DNA from: Diaphorobacter limosus
Lineage (GTDB): Bacteria; Pseudomonadota; Gammaproteobacteria; Burkholderiales; Burkholderiaceae_C
Reading direction: 5' to 3'
DNA length: 64,000 bases
Assembly: GCF_033100095.1 (NCBI RefSeq)
Contig: NZ_CP136921.1
Span: 838,501 to 902,500, forward strand
In this document: one piece after another, positions 1-9,942 of the stretch
How positions within the stretch are numbered: the first letter of the stretch is position 1
How the letters are laid out: the number at the start of each line of letters is the position of its first letter
Translations under genes and position numbers: made by a program
The notes under the pieces: generated by a model
Databases searched by the model: none
The model's input: the letters and a program-made list of their open reading frames with translations, nothing else
Told to the model about the DNA's origin: nothing

Positions 1-482
1 CTCTGGCCCACGCCCACAGTCTCAACAATCACCACGTCGTAGCCTGCGGCCTCGCACACCAGCATGGCCTCGCGCGTTTTCTCTGCGACGCCGCCCAGCG
101 TGCCGCTGCTGGGGCTGGGGCGAATGTAGGCGGCTTCTTCGGCGCACAGTTGCTCCATGCGCGTCTTGTCGCCCAGGATGGAGCCGCCGGTGACGGACGA
201 GGATGGGTCTATGGCCAACACCGCCACCTTGAGCCCCTGGCGCACCAGGTACAGGCCCAGCGCCTCAATGAAGGTGGACTTGCCCACGCCGGGCACGCCG
301 CTGATGCCTAAACGCAGGGCGCGGCCGGTGTGCGGCAGCAGGGCCGTCAGCAGGGCGTCGCCCTGGGTGCGGTGATCGGCGCGGGTCGATTCCAGCAGCG
401 TGATGGCCTTGGCCATGGCGCGGCGCTGTATAGGCCCAGAGTGCCCGCAAATGGATTTCATCAATTGAGTGACGTCTTGCAT
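1..482 (-). CDS. meaB: Methylmalonyl-CoA mutase-associated GTPase MeaB/ArgK, partial (C-terminus outside window)
   Basis: This is a G3E-type P-loop GTPase that protects and reloads the B12-dependent methylmalonyl-CoA mutase. About 160 N-terminal residues are visible; the rest lies beyond the left edge. The start is the ATG at 480-482, giving [11 protein letters not shown] Walker A motif GVPGVGKST falls at residues 62-70, followed by an [24 protein letters not shown] region and the [11 protein letters not shown] segment, all characteristic of MeaB. It lies on the same strand as the mutase gene, but the two are separated by a vapBC pair and a broken gene. In relatives they are commonly adjacent, so this looks like a split operon. 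Confidence 0.93.
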   Translation of the reverse strand, partial: MQDVTQLMKSICGHSGPIQRRAMAKAITLLESTRADHRTQGDALLTALLPHTGRALRLGISGVPGVGKSTFIEALGLYLVRQGLKVAVLAIDPSSSVTGGSILGDKTRMEQLCAEEAAYIRPSPSSGTLGGVAEKTREAMLVCEAAGYDVVIVETVGVGQ

Positions 483-492
483 GTGTTCTCAA

Positions 493-628
493 TCAACGAA
501 AGGGCGCGAAAAAAGCATCGTCATCCACTGCCTCCTTGGCAGTTGCCGATCCTCCAAGCTCCCGCAATGCATCGAGCAATGGCCCCAGCCACTGGACAAA
601 TGCGGGTCCTTTTTTTGCTTGTTCTCAC
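493..628 (-). pseudogene. Remnant of an Mrr-N-like winged-helix gene (frameshifted, truncated)
   Basis: A short coding relic sits between vapC and meaB on the same strand. One frame reads GPAFVQWLGPLLDALRELGG and then SATAKEAVDDDAFFAPFR before a TGA at 493-495. This resembles the N-terminal winged-helix domain found in Mrr-type restriction proteins (leucine-rich helix, then ELGGSA and KE). The GTG at 626-628, 12 nt past the vapC stop, would give MRTSKK, but an A7 run (minus strand, complement of the T run at 610-616) puts it out of frame with the domain. Removing one A would restore a continuous start. No catalytic domain remains. The family match is by eye only. Confidence 0.5.
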
Positions 629-640
629 CAGTCCGGACCA

Positions 641-1057
641 CTACAACTTACCTCCAGTCCAATCCTCTATGCGCAGGCCTTCGATGCGCTCGAATTCACC
701 TACGTTGTGAGTCACCATGACGCCCTCCGGGTCGGCCAACACCTGGCAGCCAATCAGCAGATCCACGGCGCCGATGGGTGTGCCCGCCTTGCGCAGCCGG
801 GCCCATTGCTGTCCATAGAGCCAGATGGCGTCAGCCCCCCAGGGCTGAACCCGGTGTAGTGCCAATGCCTTTTCCAACAGGAGCCGGTTGTGTTCCGCAC
901 GGGCGCTGTGCATGACGCCACTGGCGAGTTCCGCCGCCACCAGCGCGGAAATGACCAGGGCTTCGTGATCCACCTTGCGCATGTGCTCCAGCACGCGCGG
1001 ATGTCTGCGCTGCCAGGCATATATGCAGATATTGGTATCCAGGTAGTAGCGTGGCAT
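641..1057 (-). CDS. vapC: VapC-type PIN-domain ribonuclease toxin
   Basis: The protein is a 138-residue PIN-domain toxin expected to cleave RNA (typically tRNA or rRNA) when freed from its antitoxin. The PIN acidic set is visible: D7 in YYLDTN, E43 in AAELASG, D99 in GAVDLLIG and N118 in VTHNVGEFERI. I chose the ATG at 1057, 8 nt beyond the vapB stop, over an upstream TTG at 1075 that would overlap the antitoxin. It forms a two-gene toxin-antitoxin operon with the upstream AbrB-type antitoxin. The pair lies between methylmalonyl-CoA mutase and meaB, which suggests acquisition by horizontal transfer. The target RNA cannot be read from sequence. Confidence 0.9.
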   Translation of the reverse strand: MPRYYLDTNICIYAWQRRHPRVLEHMRKVDHEALVISALVAAELASGVMHSARAEHNRLLLEKALALHRVQPWGADAIWLYGQQWARLRKAGTPIGAVDLLIGCQVLADPEGVMVTHNVGEFERIEGLRIEDWTGGKL

Positions 1058-1065
1058 GGATGGCT

Positions 1066-1323
1066 CTAATCCCAACCTGGCACGTCGCGCGGCGGCGTCT
1101 TGTCACGCTCGATTTCGTCGGGCATGCCCTCGAACCGCCCCAGGAGATCCTCCAGCGCCGCCCACCACTCGTCCTGCGTCGCGCGACGGGGGCGCAACAG
1201 GACGGCGCCATCCTCCTGGCGCTCCACCGTCACCTCGTCGGTGTCGAAGCGGAACTCCTTGGGCAAGCGTACCGCCTGGCTACGACCGTTCATGAAGATC
1301 TTGGCAATGGCGAGGCCGGACAT
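1066..1323 (-). CDS. vapB: VapB-type AbrB/SpoVT-fold antitoxin
   Basis: This 85-residue antitoxin has an N-terminal AbrB-like DNA-binding region (AKIFMNGRSQAVRLPKEFRF, the usual swapped-hairpin signature) and an acidic C-terminal part (EWWAALEDLLGRFEGMPDEI) that would wrap and inhibit the VapC toxin encoded directly downstream. The start is ATG at 1321-1323. The gene is preceded by an almost perfect inverted repeat (1341-1367) that is a likely autoregulatory operator for the VapBC complex. The operator fits between the mutase stop and the antitoxin start, so the pair probably has its own promoter. Confidence 0.9.
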   Translation of the reverse strand: MSGLAIAKIFMNGRSQAVRLPKEFRFDTDEVTVERQEDGAVLLRPRRATQDEWWAALEDLLGRFEGMPDEIERDKTPPRDVPGWD

Positions 1324-1340
1324 GATTCATCCCTTTAGTG

Positions 1341-1367
1341 TTGATATATACCAAAGGTATATGTCAA
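1341..1367. promoter_or_regulatory. Inverted repeat, probable VapBC operator
   Basis: Left arm TTGATATATACC and right arm GGTATATGTCAA are separated by AAA; 11 of 12 positions pair. It lies 18-44 nt upstream of the vapB start. On the minus strand the outer arm supplies a TTGACA -35-like hexamer; a TATCAA -10-like hexamer follows after a short 15-nt spacer, so promoter and operator would overlap. VapB proteins typically bind such palindromes cooperatively. Binding is inferred. Confidence 0.65.
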
Positions 1368-1372
1368 CATCT

Positions 1373-3532
<2,160 letters not shown>

Positions 3533-3659
3533 GGTGGCGCGGTGCTTTCGCAAAGATGGCAAAAAGGGGCAGGATCACTCGCTGCTTTTCGCAGGTTTTC
3601 CCGAGTTTACCCGAACTGTAATTATTAATTCTTAACTCTTTTTGCGCTACCATTTGCCC

Positions 3660-4295
3660 ATGTCCGCCCTCACCCTGACCCCGCGCGCGCTCTACGAACA
3701 GGTGGCGGAGCAGTTGCGCCAGCGCATCTTCCGGCGCGAGCTGGAGCCGGGCGGGTGGATTGACGAGCTGAAGATCGCCGAGGAATTCGGCATCAGCCGC
3801 ACGCCGCTGCGCGAGGCCCTGAAGGTACTGGCGGCCGAGGGCCTGGTGACCATGAAGGTGCGGCGCGGCGCCTACGTCACCGAAATGAGCGACAAGGATT
3901 TGCGCGACGTGTACCACCTGCTGGCGCTGCTGGAGAGCGACGCCGCCGGCGTGGTGGCCGCGCGGGCGACCCCCGAGCAGCTGCGCGAGCTGGAGCAGCT
4001 GCACGCCGACCTGGCCGCCGCCCTGGACGAGCGCGAGCGCTTCTTTGCCATCAACGAGCGCATCCACATGCGCATGCTGGAGATGGCCGACAACCGTTGG
4101 CGCAGCCAGATGGTGGCGGATCTGCGCAAGGTCATGAAGCTCAACCGACACAACTCCCTGCTCAAGCAGGGGCGCATAGAAGACTCCCTGGCCGAGCACG
4201 CGGTCATATTGACGGCACTGCGCGCACATGATGCGCAGGCCACGATGGCCGCTATGCGCGACCATTTCGCCCAGGGCCTGGAGGCGGCGGCCTGA
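3660..4295 (+). CDS. GntR-family (FadR/FCD-type) transcriptional regulator
   Basis: The 211-residue protein has an N-terminal winged HTH (ALYEQVAEQLRQRIFRRELE, then IAEEFGISRTPLREALKVLA, the canonical GntR helix-turn-helix) and a C-terminal all-helical FCD ligand domain with the metal or acid-binding histidines in NERIHMRMLE and SLAEHAVILTAL. The start is ATG 3660-3662. It is transcribed divergently from methylmalonyl-CoA mutase across an AT-rich 127-bp gap, so it may repress or activate the mutase or its own gene in response to a carboxylate. It converges on the saccharopine dehydrogenase-like gene, with 3 bp between stops. The effector is unknown. Confidence 0.9.
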   Translation: MSALTLTPRALYEQVAEQLRQRIFRRELEPGGWIDELKIAEEFGISRTPLREALKVLAAEGLVTMKVRRGAYVTEMSDKDLRDVYHLLALLESDAAGVVAARATPEQLRELEQLHADLAAALDERERFFAINERIHMRMLEMADNRWRSQMVADLRKVMKLNRHNSLLKQGRIEDSLAEHAVILTALRAHDAQATMAAMRDHFAQGLEAAA

Positions 4296-4298
4296 GCA

Positions 4299-5414
4299 TC
4301 AGGCCTGGCCGAGCCCGGTGTCGTAAATGCAGCCAAAACGGTTTGCCAGAAAGTCAGCCAACGCCATCTGCTCTTGGCCGACAAAGCCTGCCTGCGGCAG
4401 TCGCTGGGTAGATACCAAGTCGAGCGCCGTGCAAATGCTGGCCGCCGTGGTGTGCTGTATGGCGCTCAGGGTTGTGCCGCGCAGCCGCGTGCCGGTGATG
4501 CGGGCGGCATAGCTCTCCTGCACCAGGCGCCCTGCGCGCTGGCCCATGGCACTGGCCAGGATGACGATCACATCCTGCTGGGTGCCGGCAATCGCCCCTT
4601 CCAGCAGCTCCTTGAGCAGCTCGCGACGCTCGCTCAGGCGCAACTCGGTCAGCAGCAGCTGCATGGCGGCGCGGTGGCCTGGGTAGCGGATGGTCTTGTA
4701 GTCCAGCTGCTCGATACGCCCCTCCCAGGTCTGCGTCAGCGTGCCCAGGCCGCCCGAGGTGTGAAAGGCCTCGTACTCCACGCCGTCGATCAGCAGCGGC
4801 TCCAGGCCGTCCAGTGCCGGTACGGTGCTGCGCCGGCCTTGGGCAATGACCTCGCAGGGCTTGCAGTATTCGTTGATCAGGCCCTCGGTGCTCCAGGTCA
4901 GGCTGTAGCGCAGGCTGCCCTGCGGATAGCGCGGCAGCGCCCCCACGCGCAGGCGCAGCGACCGCGCCACATCCAGCCGCCCGGCCAGATCGTTGCCCAC
5001 AACCCCGATGAAACCCGGCGCCAGACCGCACTGCGGCATCAGCACGCTGCGCGCGTCGCGCGCCAGGGTGCGTATGGCTTGCGTGCTGGCCACATCCTCG
5101 GTCAGGTCGAAATAATGCACGCCATGCCTTGCGCACAAGGTGGCCACCGGCGCTGCCTGGTGAAATGGCAAGGCGTTCAGCACCGCATAGGCGCCGGCAA
5201 CCACGGATTCAAGCGCCACCGCGTCCTGAACATGTGCCGTGGGCATGCCCGTCAAGGCATGCAAGCGTTGCAGCGAGGCAGCATTGCGATCGGCCACCAG
5301 CAGCGCATAGCCCCCGGCATCGAGCAACTTGAGTGCGATCGCCTGGCCGATCTGACCCGCACCCAGAATCACCACGGTGCGCAGCGCCGCACCCTGGGGT
5401 TGATGGTTCGGCAT
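4299..5414 (-). CDS. Saccharopine dehydrogenase-family NAD(P)-dependent oxidoreductase
   Basis: The 371-residue protein starts at ATG 5412-5414. Its N-terminal Rossmann fold is clear: VVILGAGQIGQAIALKLL, with the G18-A-G20-Q-I-G23 dinucleotide motif and a later DRNAASL. The middle has HGVHYFDLTEDV and MPQCGLAPGFIGVVGNDLAG, typical of the Sacchrp_dh family (lysine-forming enzymes and relatives), followed by the long C-terminal domain. Members act on lysine, saccharopine or related amino acids; the substrate here is not deducible. It faces the GntR gene tail to tail. A role in lysine or carboxylate catabolism is a guess from family only. Confidence 0.82.
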   Translation of the reverse strand: MPNHQPQGAALRTVVILGAGQIGQAIALKLLDAGGYALLVADRNAASLQRLHALTGMPTAHVQDAVALESVVAGAYAVLNALPFHQAAPVATLCARHGVHYFDLTEDVASTQAIRTLARDARSVLMPQCGLAPGFIGVVGNDLAGRLDVARSLRLRVGALPRYPQGSLRYSLTWSTEGLINEYCKPCEVIAQGRRSTVPALDGLEPLLIDGVEYEAFHTSGGLGTLTQTWEGRIEQLDYKTIRYPGHRAAMQLLLTELRLSERRELLKELLEGAIAGTQQDVIVILASAMGQRAGRLVQESYAARITGTRLRGTTLSAIQHTTAASICTALDLVSTQRLPQAGFVGQEQMALADFLANRFGCIYDTGLGQA

Positions 5415-5492
5415 GGTGCGCCTCCTTGCAAAGCCATGGGCATGGCCATTGATGGTAGGCGGGCTTGCGCCCTGTGACCAGAGGTTGCTATT

Positions 5493-5545
5493 ATTTTAAT
5501 AGCTTATGGCGCTTGTACTACGGGCGTGAAAGCCGAAAATACCTC
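5493..5545 (+). repeat. AT-rich palindromic repeat, copy 1 (upstream of dusA)
   Basis: The core TTTTAATAGCT then TATGGCGCTTG, followed by GGGCGTGAAAGCCGAAAAT, matches the dispersed repeat family described in the findings. It stands out as AT-rich against the surrounding sequence. It fills the gap between the saccharopine dehydrogenase-like gene and dusA. Confidence 0.7.
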
Positions 5546-5617
5546 ATAAAACCGCCCGCCTGCATCCGTGATGCGGTACCTGGGACAATACTGCGCCACC
5601 CATCGCCAAGATCTTTC

Positions 5618-6616
5618 GTGCAGCCCACCCCTCCCTCCTCCCCACACAACCCCTGGCGCATGTCCGTTGCGCCGATGATGGACTGGACCGACAGGCATTG
5701 CCGCCACCTGCACCGCCTGCTGTCGCGCCACACCCTGCTCTATACCGAGATGGTGACCACCGGCGCGCTGCTGCATGGCGACGTGCCGCGCCACCTGCGC
5801 TTTGGCGAGGCCGAGCACCCCGTGGCGCTGCAGCTGGGCGGCAGCGAGCCCGCCGACCTGGCGCAGGCCGCCCGCCTGGGCGCGCAATGGGGCTATGACG
5901 AGATCAACCTGAACTGCGGCTGCCCCAGCGAGCGCGTGCAGCGCGGCGCCTTTGGCGCCTGCCTGATGAACGAGCCGCACCTGGTGGCCGACTGCGTGAA
6001 AGCCATGCGGGACATGGTGGACATTCCCGTCACCGTGAAGCACCGCATAGGCATAGACCAGGGGGAAGACTATGGTTTTGTGCGCGACTTTGTCGGCACC
6101 GTGGCCGACGCGGGTTGCACCGTGTTCATCGTGCATGCGCGCAATGCCTGGCTCAAGGGCCTGTCACCGAAGGAAAACCGTGAGATTCCGCCCCTGCGCT
6201 ACGACGTCGCCGCACGCCTGAAGGCCGACTTCCCGTACCTGACCATTGCCATCAACGGCGGCTTTCAGACCGATGCCGCCGTCCAGGAACAGCTGGCGCA
6301 TGTCGATGGCGTGATGGTGGGCCGCGAGGCCTATCACAACCCCTGGTGGTTGGCCCGCTGGGACGAGCTGTTCTTTGGTGCGGCGCCGGGCCTGCTGACA
6401 CGCGAGCAGGTCGAGGAAGACATGGTGGCCTACATGGAGCGCGAGGCCGTAGAACACGGCACGCATTGGTACGCGATTGCGCGCCACATGCTGGGCCTGC
6501 GCCATGGTCTGCCCGGTGCGCGCCGCTGGCGCCAGGTGTGGAGCGACCATCGCCTGAAGACACTGCCGGCGCGCGATGTCATGACCCTGGCGCGCACCAG
6601 GCCACCAACGACGTGA
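5618..6616 (+). CDS. dusA: tRNA-dihydrouridine(20/20a) synthase DusA
   Basis: This FMN enzyme reduces uridines 20/20a in the tRNA D-loop using NADPH. The sequence opens with the DusA signature SVAPMMDWTDRHCRHLHRLL and continues with EMVTTGALLHGD, then EINLNCGCPSERVQ and GAFGACLM, which carries the catalytic cysteine (C115 of this form), and the FMN-binding AINGGFQT and DGVMVGREAYHNPW. I chose the GTG at 5618 because DusA proteins usually have 10-20 residues before SVAPMM; an ATG at 5660 would begin directly at MSVAPM. An upstream in-frame extension to 5465 reads through the repeat and is rejected. A GACAATACT -10-like element sits at about 5583-5591. Confidence 0.93.
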   Translation: MQPTPPSSPHNPWRMSVAPMMDWTDRHCRHLHRLLSRHTLLYTEMVTTGALLHGDVPRHLRFGEAEHPVALQLGGSEPADLAQAARLGAQWGYDEINLNCGCPSERVQRGAFGACLMNEPHLVADCVKAMRDMVDIPVTVKHRIGIDQGEDYGFVRDFVGTVADAGCTVFIVHARNAWLKGLSPKENREIPPLRYDVAARLKADFPYLTIAINGGFQTDAAVQEQLAHVDGVMVGREAYHNPWWLARWDELFFGAAPGLLTREQVEEDMVAYMEREAVEHGTHWYAIARHMLGLRHGLPGARRWRQVWSDHRLKTLPARDVMTLARTRPPTT

Positions 6617-6662
6617 ACGCACTGCTGCCCACCATTGGCAGGCAGCGACCGGCTGCCCTACG

Positions 6663-7751
6663 ATGGCGGCCATCACCCCCGACGGCACCTACCACCGCAT
6701 GTCTTCTTCCACCCATCTTGCACGCGAGGAAGCCGCCTTCCACGCCTTCTATGCGCTGGAGCGCCCGGCCCTGGAGCAGGCCCGCGTCTTTTTCAAGGAT
6801 TTGCTGCAGACCATTCTTGCGCAGGCGCGCCACATCGACATAGCCAAGATCGAAAGCCGCGTGAAAGACCGCGACGAATGTCTGCGCAAGTTCTCGCGCA
6901 AGTACCGCACGACGCTGGAAGAAAGCGGCGTTCCCTATGAAATCCGCCCCTACATCACCGACCTGATAGGCGTGCGCGTGGTCTGCCTGTATGAGGACGA
7001 GCTGGAGAAGGTGGCGCAGATCGTGCAATCGCACTTCGACGTGATCGACGTAACCGACAAGGTCAGCGCCATGGAGGGCACCGAGGCCTCTTTCGGCTAC
7101 AAGGGCCTGCATCTGGATCTGCGCCTGAACGCCGCCCAGGCCGCCTTGCCGCAGCATGCTGCTTATGTCCATCAGCCCTTCGAGTTACAGGTGCGCACTA
7201 TCATCCAGGACGCGTGGAGCGTGCTGGATCACAAGATCAAGTACAAAAAATCGATTCCGGCTCAGCTCAAGCGCCGTATCAACGTGCTGTCGGCGCTGTT
7301 CGAGCTGGCCGACCGCGAGTTTCTTCAGATCCGCGACGCGACGGCGGCCGAGCTGCAACGCGCGCCCGACGAGACCACCGAGGCCGACCCGCCCGGCGCC
7401 CGGCCCGCGCTAGCGGGCAGCGAGCTCAATGCTTTCACCTTTTTGAAGATCGCCAACCACTTCTTCAAGGATGTGGAATTCGAGGGCCAGAAGGTCGATC
7501 AGTTCGTGGACGACATCCGCGCCTGGTCACCCGCCATCACCCGTGCCCGCTTCAATGCACTGATGCGCGAAACCCTGGCCACCGTCAAGCGCTACAAGCA
7601 GTATTACGAAGAGCGCAACCCCGAGAGCAGCTTCAACCCCTTCACGGTGATGCGCCACTGCCTGTATCTGGGCGACAAGCAGCTGTTCCGTCGTGCTTTA
7701 CGCAACACTTCGCGTGAGGCCTTCGAAGCCTGGCTGCAAGGAACCACCTGA
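6663..7751 (+). CDS. RelA/SpoT synthetase-domain protein (small alarmone synthetase-like)
   Basis: The 362-residue protein contains a (p)ppGpp synthetase-type fold without the HD hydrolase or TGS/ACT domains of full RelA/SpoT. Visible motifs are IESRVKDRDECLRKFSRKY, then PYITDLIGVRVVCLYEDEL, the SFGYKGLHLDLRL stretch matching the GYxSLH element, and PFELQVRTIIQDAWSVLDHK matching the E(I/V)QxRT catalytic strand. It is predicted to transfer pyrophosphate from ATP to GDP/GTP. The C-terminal 130 residues are unassigned and mostly helical. It starts at ATG 6663, 46 nt after dusA. A second ATG at 6699 is possible. Its product may influence PHB metabolism encoded next, but this is only context. Confidence 0.85.
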   Translation: MAAITPDGTYHRMSSSTHLAREEAAFHAFYALERPALEQARVFFKDLLQTILAQARHIDIAKIESRVKDRDECLRKFSRKYRTTLEESGVPYEIRPYITDLIGVRVVCLYEDELEKVAQIVQSHFDVIDVTDKVSAMEGTEASFGYKGLHLDLRLNAAQAALPQHAAYVHQPFELQVRTIIQDAWSVLDHKIKYKKSIPAQLKRRINVLSALFELADREFLQIRDATAAELQRAPDETTEADPPGARPALAGSELNAFTFLKIANHFFKDVEFEGQKVDQFVDDIRAWSPAITRARFNALMRETLATVKRYKQYYEERNPESSFNPFTVMRHCLYLGDKQLFRRALRNTSREAFEAWLQGTT

Positions 7752-7889
7752 TCCCAAGCCGGCACCAGAAAAGGATCAATCCCCTACCACAAAGCGCGAT
7801 TTGCCATCAACCCCCCAGTCAACAGTTGGGTTGTTTTGTCGCCTACGAGACGTAAAATTCGTGGTAGTCCTACACACATACACAGCGAT

Positions 7890-7919
7890 TTGCTTGCATA
7901 TTGTGCACTGCAACATAAA
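7890..7919 (+). promoter_or_regulatory. Candidate phaZ promoter
   Basis: TTGCTT at 7890-7895 and CATAAA at 7914-7919 are spaced by 18 nt and lie 12 nt before the phaZ start. Between them is the TGC-rich TTGTGCACTGCAACA, a symmetrical GTGCAC with a following TGCA. PhaR-type polyester regulators recognise TGC-rich symmetry in other organisms, so this could be an operator, but I cannot confirm it. Confidence 0.4.
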
Positions 7920-7930
7920 ATATCGCTCAT

Positions 7931-9241
7931 ATGCTGTACACCATCTACGAATCCCAGCGCTCCCTGATGGAGCCCTTTGCCGATCTGGCACAAGCGGCCG
8001 CCAAGTTCTACAGCAATCCGCTGTCGCCCCTCAGTGAGACGCCACTGGCCCAGCGCCTGTCCGCCGGCTACGATCTCATGCATCGCCTGGGCAAGGACTA
8101 TGAAAAGCCCGAGTTTGGCATCCGTACCGTGGACGTGGACGGTGTCAGCTGCGCCATTCACGAGCGCATCGAAATCGACAAGCCGTTCTGCGAGCTGCGC
8201 CGTTTCAAGCGCTTCTCCGACGATCCGGACACCTTGCTCAAGCTCAAGGTACAACCCGTGGTGCTCATCGTCGCGCCGCTTTCCGGGCATTACGCCACGC
8301 TGCTGCGCGACACGGTGCGCTCCATGCTGCAGGGCCACAAGGTCTATATCACCGACTGGAAAAACGCACGCACCGTGCCCATGTCCGAGGGCGACTTCCA
8401 CCTCGACGACTATGTGAACTACGTACAGGAGTTCATTCGTCACCTGCAGGAAAAATACGGCAACTGCCATGTGATGAGCGTCTGCCAGCCAACGGTGCCG
8501 GTGCTCGCCGCGGTGTCGCTGATGGCCAGCCGGGGCGAAACCACGCCGCTGTCCATGACCATGATGGGCGGCCCGATCGACGCGCGTCGCTCGCCCACGG
8601 CGGTGAACAACCTCGCCTCCAAACGTAGCTATTCATGGTTTGAAAACAACGTCATCTACCGCGTGCCGAGCAATTTCCCGGGAGCGGGTCGTCGCGTCTA
8701 TCCGGGTTTCATGCAGCACATGGGCTTCGTGGCCATGAATCCCGATCGCCACGCGACCAGCCACTACGACTACTTCAGGGATTTGATCCAGGGTGCCGGC
8801 GCCAGCGCCGAGGCCCACCGCAAGTTCTATGACGAGTACAACGCCGTGCTCGACATGGACGCCCACTATTACCTGGAGACCATCAAGACCGTTTTCCAGG
8901 ACTACAGCCTGGTCAACGGCACCTGGGATGTGCGCGCGCCCAGCGGTGAGCTCCAGCGCGTGCGCCCGCAGGACATCACCACCACGGCGCTGCTGACCGT
9001 CGAGGGCGAACTCGACGACATCTCCGGCTGCGGCCAGACCGAGGCCGCACAGGGCCTGTGCAGCGGCATTCCCCCCGAACGCCGCACGCACTACGAAGTC
9101 AAGGGTGCGGGCCACTACGGCATCTTCAGCGGCCGGCGCTGGCGCACGCATGTGTACACCCAGGTGCGCGACTTCATTCTCGCCAACCAACCCAGCCAGC
9201 CAGCTGCGGCCGCGCGCGTGCAGCGTGCGCGCAGCGCCTGA
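7931..9241 (+). CDS. phaZ: Intracellular poly(3-hydroxybutyrate) depolymerase
   Basis: The 436-residue enzyme mobilises stored PHB in the cytoplasm. It has no signal peptide and starts MLYTIYESQRSLMEPF, typical of PhaZa1-type depolymerases. The nucleophile is a cysteine rather than the lipase-box serine: C185 in HVMSVCQPTVPVLAAVS. A histidine in GAGHYGIFSGRRWR near the C-terminus completes the expected triad. The repeated mention of polyester chemistry is supported by the phaCAB operon 10 kb away. It has its own 179-bp upstream region with a plausible promoter, so it is probably expressed separately from the alarmone synthetase gene before it. Confidence 0.95.
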   Translation: MLYTIYESQRSLMEPFADLAQAAAKFYSNPLSPLSETPLAQRLSAGYDLMHRLGKDYEKPEFGIRTVDVDGVSCAIHERIEIDKPFCELRRFKRFSDDPDTLLKLKVQPVVLIVAPLSGHYATLLRDTVRSMLQGHKVYITDWKNARTVPMSEGDFHLDDYVNYVQEFIRHLQEKYGNCHVMSVCQPTVPVLAAVSLMASRGETTPLSMTMMGGPIDARRSPTAVNNLASKRSYSWFENNVIYRVPSNFPGAGRRVYPGFMQHMGFVAMNPDRHATSHYDYFRDLIQGAGASAEAHRKFYDEYNAVLDMDAHYYLETIKTVFQDYSLVNGTWDVRAPSGELQRVRPQDITTTALLTVEGELDDISGCGQTEAAQGLCSGIPPERRTHYEVKGAGHYGIFSGRRWRTHVYTQVRDFILANQPSQPAAAARVQRARSA

Positions 9242-9251
9242 GTAGCGCGTC

Positions 9252-9935
9252 ATGTCCACCGTCGAGGCCGAGCTGCCGTCGCTGTCATCGACAGAGGCGC
9301 TGCGGGCCCTGGCGGCACGCATCAACGCCGCCCTGCCCCAGACCCAGTGCACGCGCTGCGGCTATCCCGACTGCGCTGCATACGCCCTGGCCGTCGCCAG
9401 TGGCGAGGCCGGCATCAACCAATGCCCGCCCGGAGGCGCCCAGGGCATTGCGCGCCTGGCGACCATCACAGGCCGCCCGATTGAGCCCTTGAGTGCCGAG
9501 CATGGTCAGGAAGCACCTCGCACCGTGGCCGTCATCGACGAAAACTGGTGCATAGGCTGCACGCTGTGCATCAAGGCCTGCCCCACGGATGCGATCCTGG
9601 GCCTGAACAAGCGCATGCACACCGTCATTGCCCCGCATTGCACGGGCTGCGAACTGTGCGTTCCCGCCTGCCCCGTGGACTGCATTCGCATGGAAAACAT
9701 CAGCGGCGAGGCCACAGGCTGGGCCGCCTGGTCAGCCTTGCAAGCCGATCAGGCCCGTACCCGCTATCTGTTCCGGCAAGAACGCCTGCAGCGGGAGCAG
9801 CAGACGCAGATCATGCCGGAGTCCACGGACAGACAGTCACCAGCCGATCCGCCTGAGGCGGCAGCTGCTGTGGAAACCGCCACCAAGCAAGCCGCCATCG
9901 CTACCGCATTGGCCCGTGCGCGAGCCAGGCGCTGA
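9252..9935 (+). CDS. rnfB: RnfB-like iron-sulfur electron carrier (soluble, stand-alone)
   Basis: The 227-residue protein has a 4Fe-4S domain with the RnfB spacing C33-x2-C36-x4-C41 and C58 ([11 protein letters not shown], then NQCPPGG), followed by a ferredoxin with two CxxCxxCxxxC clusters ([18 protein letters not shown] and [18 protein letters not shown]). The hydrophobic N-terminal anchor of classical RnfB is missing, and none of rnfA, C, D, G or E is nearby, so it is probably not part of an Rnf pump. Similar orphan RnfB proteins are common in betaproteobacteria. The C-terminal 60 residues are Ala/Gln-rich and of low complexity. It lies 10 nt after phaZ and may be cotranscribed. Confidence 0.88.
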   Translation: MSTVEAELPSLSSTEALRALAARINAALPQTQCTRCGYPDCAAYALAVASGEAGINQCPPGGAQGIARLATITGRPIEPLSAEHGQEAPRTVAVIDENWCIGCTLCIKACPTDAILGLNKRMHTVIAPHCTGCELCVPACPVDCIRMENISGEATGWAAWSALQADQARTRYLFRQERLQREQQTQIMPESTDRQSPADPPEAAAAVETATKQAAIATALARARARR

Positions 9936-9942
9936 AGCAGGG

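Noticed and set aside
3605..3645. AT-rich near-palindrome (GTAATTATTAATTCTTAAC) as GntR operator
   Set aside because: Symmetry is poor and does not fit the usual GntR-family operator pattern; it could simply be promoter DNA.
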